From JAIVJG01 sp964236735 (lineage in GTDB: Bacteria; Acidobacteriota; Blastocatellia; Pyrinomonadales; Pyrinomonadaceae), in NCBI GenBank assembly GCA_964236735.1, contig CAXSFM010000002.1, positions 1 through 64,000 of the forward strand: a stretch of 64,000 bases of DNA, written 5' to 3'. How positions within the stretch are numbered: the first letter of the stretch is position 1; the number at the start of each line of letters is the position of its first letter. Positions 61,481 through 64,000 of the stretch are shown here, in pieces. The notes beneath the pieces are model-generated. The model was not told the origin of the DNA, ran no database searches, and saw only the letters and a program-made list of their open reading frames with translations. Made by a program: the position numbers and the translations under genes.

Positions 61481-62839
61481 TCAAGCTTCATGTTCCAGAG
61501 GAGACACGCGCGCCTCCGCATTTGATATATGTGGATTTGAGTTCGCGTGCGTGGGCAGCGGCCCGTCTTTGTCCCACCAACGCTTCGTGAGCAGCCAGAT
61601 GATGCCGGGCGTCATAAAGATGAGGCCGACGGCGACGGTGACGGCGCGCGGCGAGTAGCCGAACGTGTCCATCGCTATCCCTGCCGCATAGTTCGAGGCG
61701 GCCATCGCGAGCGTCATCAGCATCAACTCGGCGGCGAAGACGCGCCCGCGAAATTCATCTTCGACGCCCTGCAACAAGACGGTCGAGAAAACCCAGAGCG
61801 TGCTGCCGCCCATGTGCGCGACCGCGAGCATGATGAGCGCGACGAAGAAATTTGTGGCGGTGGCGAAGAGGATGTAGAACACGCCGCCGACGAGAAAAGA
61901 GAGACCGATGGCGCGCTCCATCGCCGCCCGCGAGCGGCTCGACACGCGCCGCGCCAGCATTGGGCCGAGCGCTGTTCCGATGCCGCGCGCCGTAAAGAGC
62001 ACGCTGATTCCGAGCGCCGTCTTTCCGCGCACAGGGAAAACTTTTTCGCCGAAGACCGCGAGCAGAGACAGTATCGCGCCGCCCAATCCCCACGCCGGTT
62101 TGACGAGCAGGACGGCGAAGACGCGCGGCCTCGTCCGCACATAGCGGATGCCTTCAAGCGTGTCCGTGATGCCGAGAGCTTTGGCGACGGTCAATTTAGT
62201 TTTTGGTCGTGCCGTCCGTTTCGGCAGCCGCACGCTGTAGATAAGCGCGGCTGACGCGAGATAGGTCAGCGAGTCGAGGATGAAGGCCGAGCGCGTGCCG
62301 AAAGCTCCCGTCACCACGCCGCCCAGAGCCGCGCCGAGCGTGAGCATTGCCGACCAGGTGACGGACGAAAGCGCGTTGGCCGTCACGAGTTCGCGCTCCG
62401 CGACGATGGAAGGGATGGCGGCGGATCGCGCCGGCTCGAAGAAGGTCGAGAGCGCGAGTTGCAGCACCGTCAGAGCGTAAATAATCCAGACCTGTTCGGG
62501 ACGCCGGACGAGCAGGAAGCCGAGCACAACGACGGCGCGCAAAAGGTCGCTCGCGATCATAATGTGGCGTCGGTTGAAGCGGTCGGCGATGACGCCGGAG
62601 AGCGGCGACATCACGACGCTCGGCAAAAAACGCGCGACGAGAATGAGCGTCACGGCGCGGCCTGAGCCGGTCAGTTGCAGCACGAGCGTATAGACGGCGA
62701 TGGTGTCGAACCAGTCGCCGAGTTGGCTGACAACCTGTCCGAGCCAGATTTGACGGAAGTCGCGGTTACGCCGGACAAGTTCGACGTAGCCGACGGGCGC
62801 GCCCGCGCGGTTCTTTTGCGTGGCCTGTGTCTCCTTCAA
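61481..62839 (-). CDS. MFS transporter, MFS_3/enterobactin-exporter-like
   Basis: The protein has 452 residues from a TTG start; no ATG is available before the first helix. Twelve hydrophobic segments are visible, with FRQIWLGQVVSQLGDWFDTI at the start, VMSPLSGVIADRFNRRHIMI (loop 2-3 motif), and FFEPARSAAIPSIVAERELV as in MFS_3 exporters. Efflux of small molecules is probable; substrate unknown. The C-terminal tail is cytoplasmic and short. Confidence 0.88.
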   Translation of the reverse strand: MKETQATQKNRAGAPVGYVELVRRNRDFRQIWLGQVVSQLGDWFDTIAVYTLVLQLTGSGRAVTLILVARFLPSVVMSPLSGVIADRFNRRHIMIASDLLRAVVVLGFLLVRRPEQVWIIYALTVLQLALSTFFEPARSAAIPSIVAERELVTANALSSVTWSAMLTLGAALGGVVTGAFGTRSAFILDSLTYLASAALIYSVRLPKRTARPKTKLTVAKALGITDTLEGIRYVRTRPRVFAVLLVKPAWGLGGAILSLLAVFGEKVFPVRGKTALGISVLFTARGIGTALGPMLARRVSSRSRAAMERAIGLSFLVGGVFYILFATATNFFVALIMLAVAHMGGSTLWVFSTVLLQGVEDEFRGRVFAAELMLMTLAMAASNYAAGIAMDTFGYSPRAVTVAVGLIFMTPGIIWLLTKRWWDKDGPLPTHANSNPHISNAEARVSPLEHEA

Positions 62840-62958
62840 AACGCTCTCGCCGTTGATAATTAGTTGAAGTTGGAACTGTGCGAGAGTGCCCGTGCGTCGA
62901 GCGCGTTGTCAAACAGATCGGGCCGGGAGGATGCGCGAGAGTTGAAAGAAAGAATTTC

Positions 62959-63047
62959 ACCACAGAGGACTCAGAGGAACACAGAGAAAAGACAGAGGGA
63001 TGCAAAGGTGCAGCGCTTCCTCTGTGTTCCTCTGAGTCCTCTGTGGT
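62959..63047. repeat. Long inverted repeat (CACAGAGGA family), copy 2
   Basis: Arms 62959-62986 and 63020-63047 are perfect 28-bp reverse complements. Same family as 7815-7894. Located in the divergent gap between the MFS gene and the gene at 63100. Confidence 0.88.
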
Positions 63048-63099
63048 AAATCTCCGGTCGCGTTCATTGAGAAGTCGCAGTAGTATCGTTAGTAAACCT

Positions 63100-63603
63100 A
63101 TGAGAGACACACTGAGCGTCAGTATCGAGAGTCCGCAGAGCGGCTGGATGTCTCTGCGCCTGCGTGCCGGAGAGCAGCAGAGCTTCGTCGCCGTCATGTC
63201 GCACGCGCCGCACGACTCACTCGCCGCGTTGATGCGCGCGCTGACCGCGCTGCTTAACAATTTATCAACAACTGCGACGGTGCGTTGGAACGCCGAGCCT
63301 GAAGAGTTCGACTTCGCATTCTGCGCGAGCGGCGAAGATAAATTCGAGTTACAAATCACTCGCTTTCCCGATCATCGTCGCGAGACGAGCACGAGCGACG
63401 TTGTCTTCTCGTTCGACGGCTCTCTGCGCGCATCGTGCCTGACGTTCGGGCGCGAGTTGCGCTCTCTGCGCGCGCGTAGCGAGACGGATGTCTTTACGCA
63501 AAACTGGCGGCGCGCATTTCCTGAAAAGGAACTGTCGGAATTCACGTCTGCGCTCGACACGCACGCCAAAGTAACATCAACGCAAACGGACATTTCCGCA
63601 TAG
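63100..63603 (+). CDS. Hypothetical cytoplasmic protein
   Basis: The protein has 167 residues from MRDTLSVSIESPQSGW. Strands and helices alternate (MSLRLRAGEQQSFVAVMSHA, FDFAFCASGEDKFELQITRF, LTFGRELRSLRARSETDV, FTQNWRRAFPEKELSEF). There is no signal peptide or membrane helix, and the family is unknown to me. The ATG lies just after the inverted repeat at 62959-63047; no ribosome-binding site is clear. Confidence 0.55.
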   Translation: MRDTLSVSIESPQSGWMSLRLRAGEQQSFVAVMSHAPHDSLAALMRALTALLNNLSTTATVRWNAEPEEFDFAFCASGEDKFELQITRFPDHRRETSTSDVVFSFDGSLRASCLTFGRELRSLRARSETDVFTQNWRRAFPEKELSEFTSALDTHAKVTSTQTDISA

Positions 63604-64000
63604 TCCGGTCAATCTCACAGTTCTCGTCAAGCTGACTTGTCACCCTGACCGCGCTGCGATTCGCTCAACGCGCGCGCGCCGGCATATCCCGCAAACTCCC
63701 GCCTGTTTCCAAGTTTTTCGCTTTCAGATTGCTGCGGCACGCCGGTTGTAAAGGTATGCGGTGCGGCTTGCGGGAATGTCCTACGGGCGTTTCGCGGACT
63801 CTCCGCACAGAGTTCGTAAAGCCGCACAGTTTTAAGCGCGCGAACGGCCACAAGAGCCGCGAGCGCGTCGAGCATCGAACGAGAAAAAGATGCTCGCGAT
63901 TTCTCACCCAGCAAGAGCGGGTTTCAAGTGCCCGAAGAAACGAACCCGCTCATTGCCCCACGCCGTCGCCGAAAGCGAGAGAACCGATTTGCTCCCGGCC
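63604..64000. other. Right-edge region without a supported gene
   Basis: A minus-strand frame at 63627-63914 encodes a basic peptide without recognisable structure and is not called. A 9-bp dyad GAGCGGGTT/AACCCGCTC (63915-63923 with 63943-63951) could be a terminator or part of a repeat. No further signal is visible before the window ends. Confidence 0.3.

Noticed and set aside
63627..63914. Minus-strand 95-codon frame near the right edge
   Set aside because: No ribosome-binding site or recognisable fold; may be part of a repeat that cannot be judged from one copy.

Overview
The window (about 60% GC, dense coding on both strands) looks like a chromosomal stretch of an Acidobacteriota bacterium, most likely class Blastocatellia. 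This rests on family content, not on a marker gene. The evidence is a VWFA-related acidobacterial-type protein, a winged-helix/TolB-like/TPR regulator, two ECF sigma factors each overlapping a Ser/Thr kinase gene (one kinase with a TolB-like/TPR sensor, one with a PD40 propeller), a giant LamG/Calx-beta/DUF4214 surface protein, and a bacterial microcompartment (BMC) locus. There is no rRNA, CRISPR array or intact prophage; one tRNA-Ala(CGC) is present.

Layout. 0.4-7.6 kb: AlbA_2/ATP-binding protein, secreted VWA and lectin-like proteins, small membrane proteins, an ISXO2-type transposase remnant with a small companion gene, and an exported MsrB. 8-24 kb: signalling region with the winged-helix regulator, the 2,022-residue surface protein, and two sigma-kinase pairs arranged convergently. 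The regulator and the first kinase share a 453-bp block that looks identical. 24-30 kb: conserved hypotheticals, a Fic protein, tRNA-Ala, AlaX editing protein, lipid kinase, M15-type peptidase. 30.6-32.4 kb: a low-GC two-gene module (unknown protein plus PIN-domain nuclease) sitting between a copy of the guaB 3' end and guaB itself, so it looks like a mini-island. 32.4-34.8 kb: guaB and a RodZ-like gene.

35.0-44.4 kb: a collinear plus-strand BMC locus. It holds two BMC-H shell proteins, one BMC-P vertex protein, a CoA-acylating-type aldehyde dehydrogenase with a long tail, an ACT protein whose N-terminus resembles a cargo-targeting helix, a DUF711/UPF0210 protein, an HPr-kinase-like ATPase, a PqqD-like protein fused through a Tat-like segment to a six-cysteine tail, a zinc-ribbon membrane protein and others. 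No phosphotransacylase, alcohol dehydrogenase or known signature enzyme is present. My main hypothesis is a compartment with an incomplete core in which the ACT/DUF711 pair supplies or controls the aldehyde-forming chemistry.

44.5-64 kb: M14 carboxypeptidase; a VWA-PP2C-kinase triad like E. coli YegL-YegK-YegI/TerY-P; an OPT transporter; secreted pilin-like and carboxypeptidase-regulatory-like proteins with a PilZ protein; a CBM9-like protein; an S9 peptidase; a low-GC TonB-domain protein; an MFS exporter; and a conserved-looking hypothetical.

Many intergenic gaps carry long near-perfect inverted repeats of about 23-40 bp per arm, in at least five sequence families. Two lie between BMC genes. 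All family calls are from reading the sequence; none was checked against a database.
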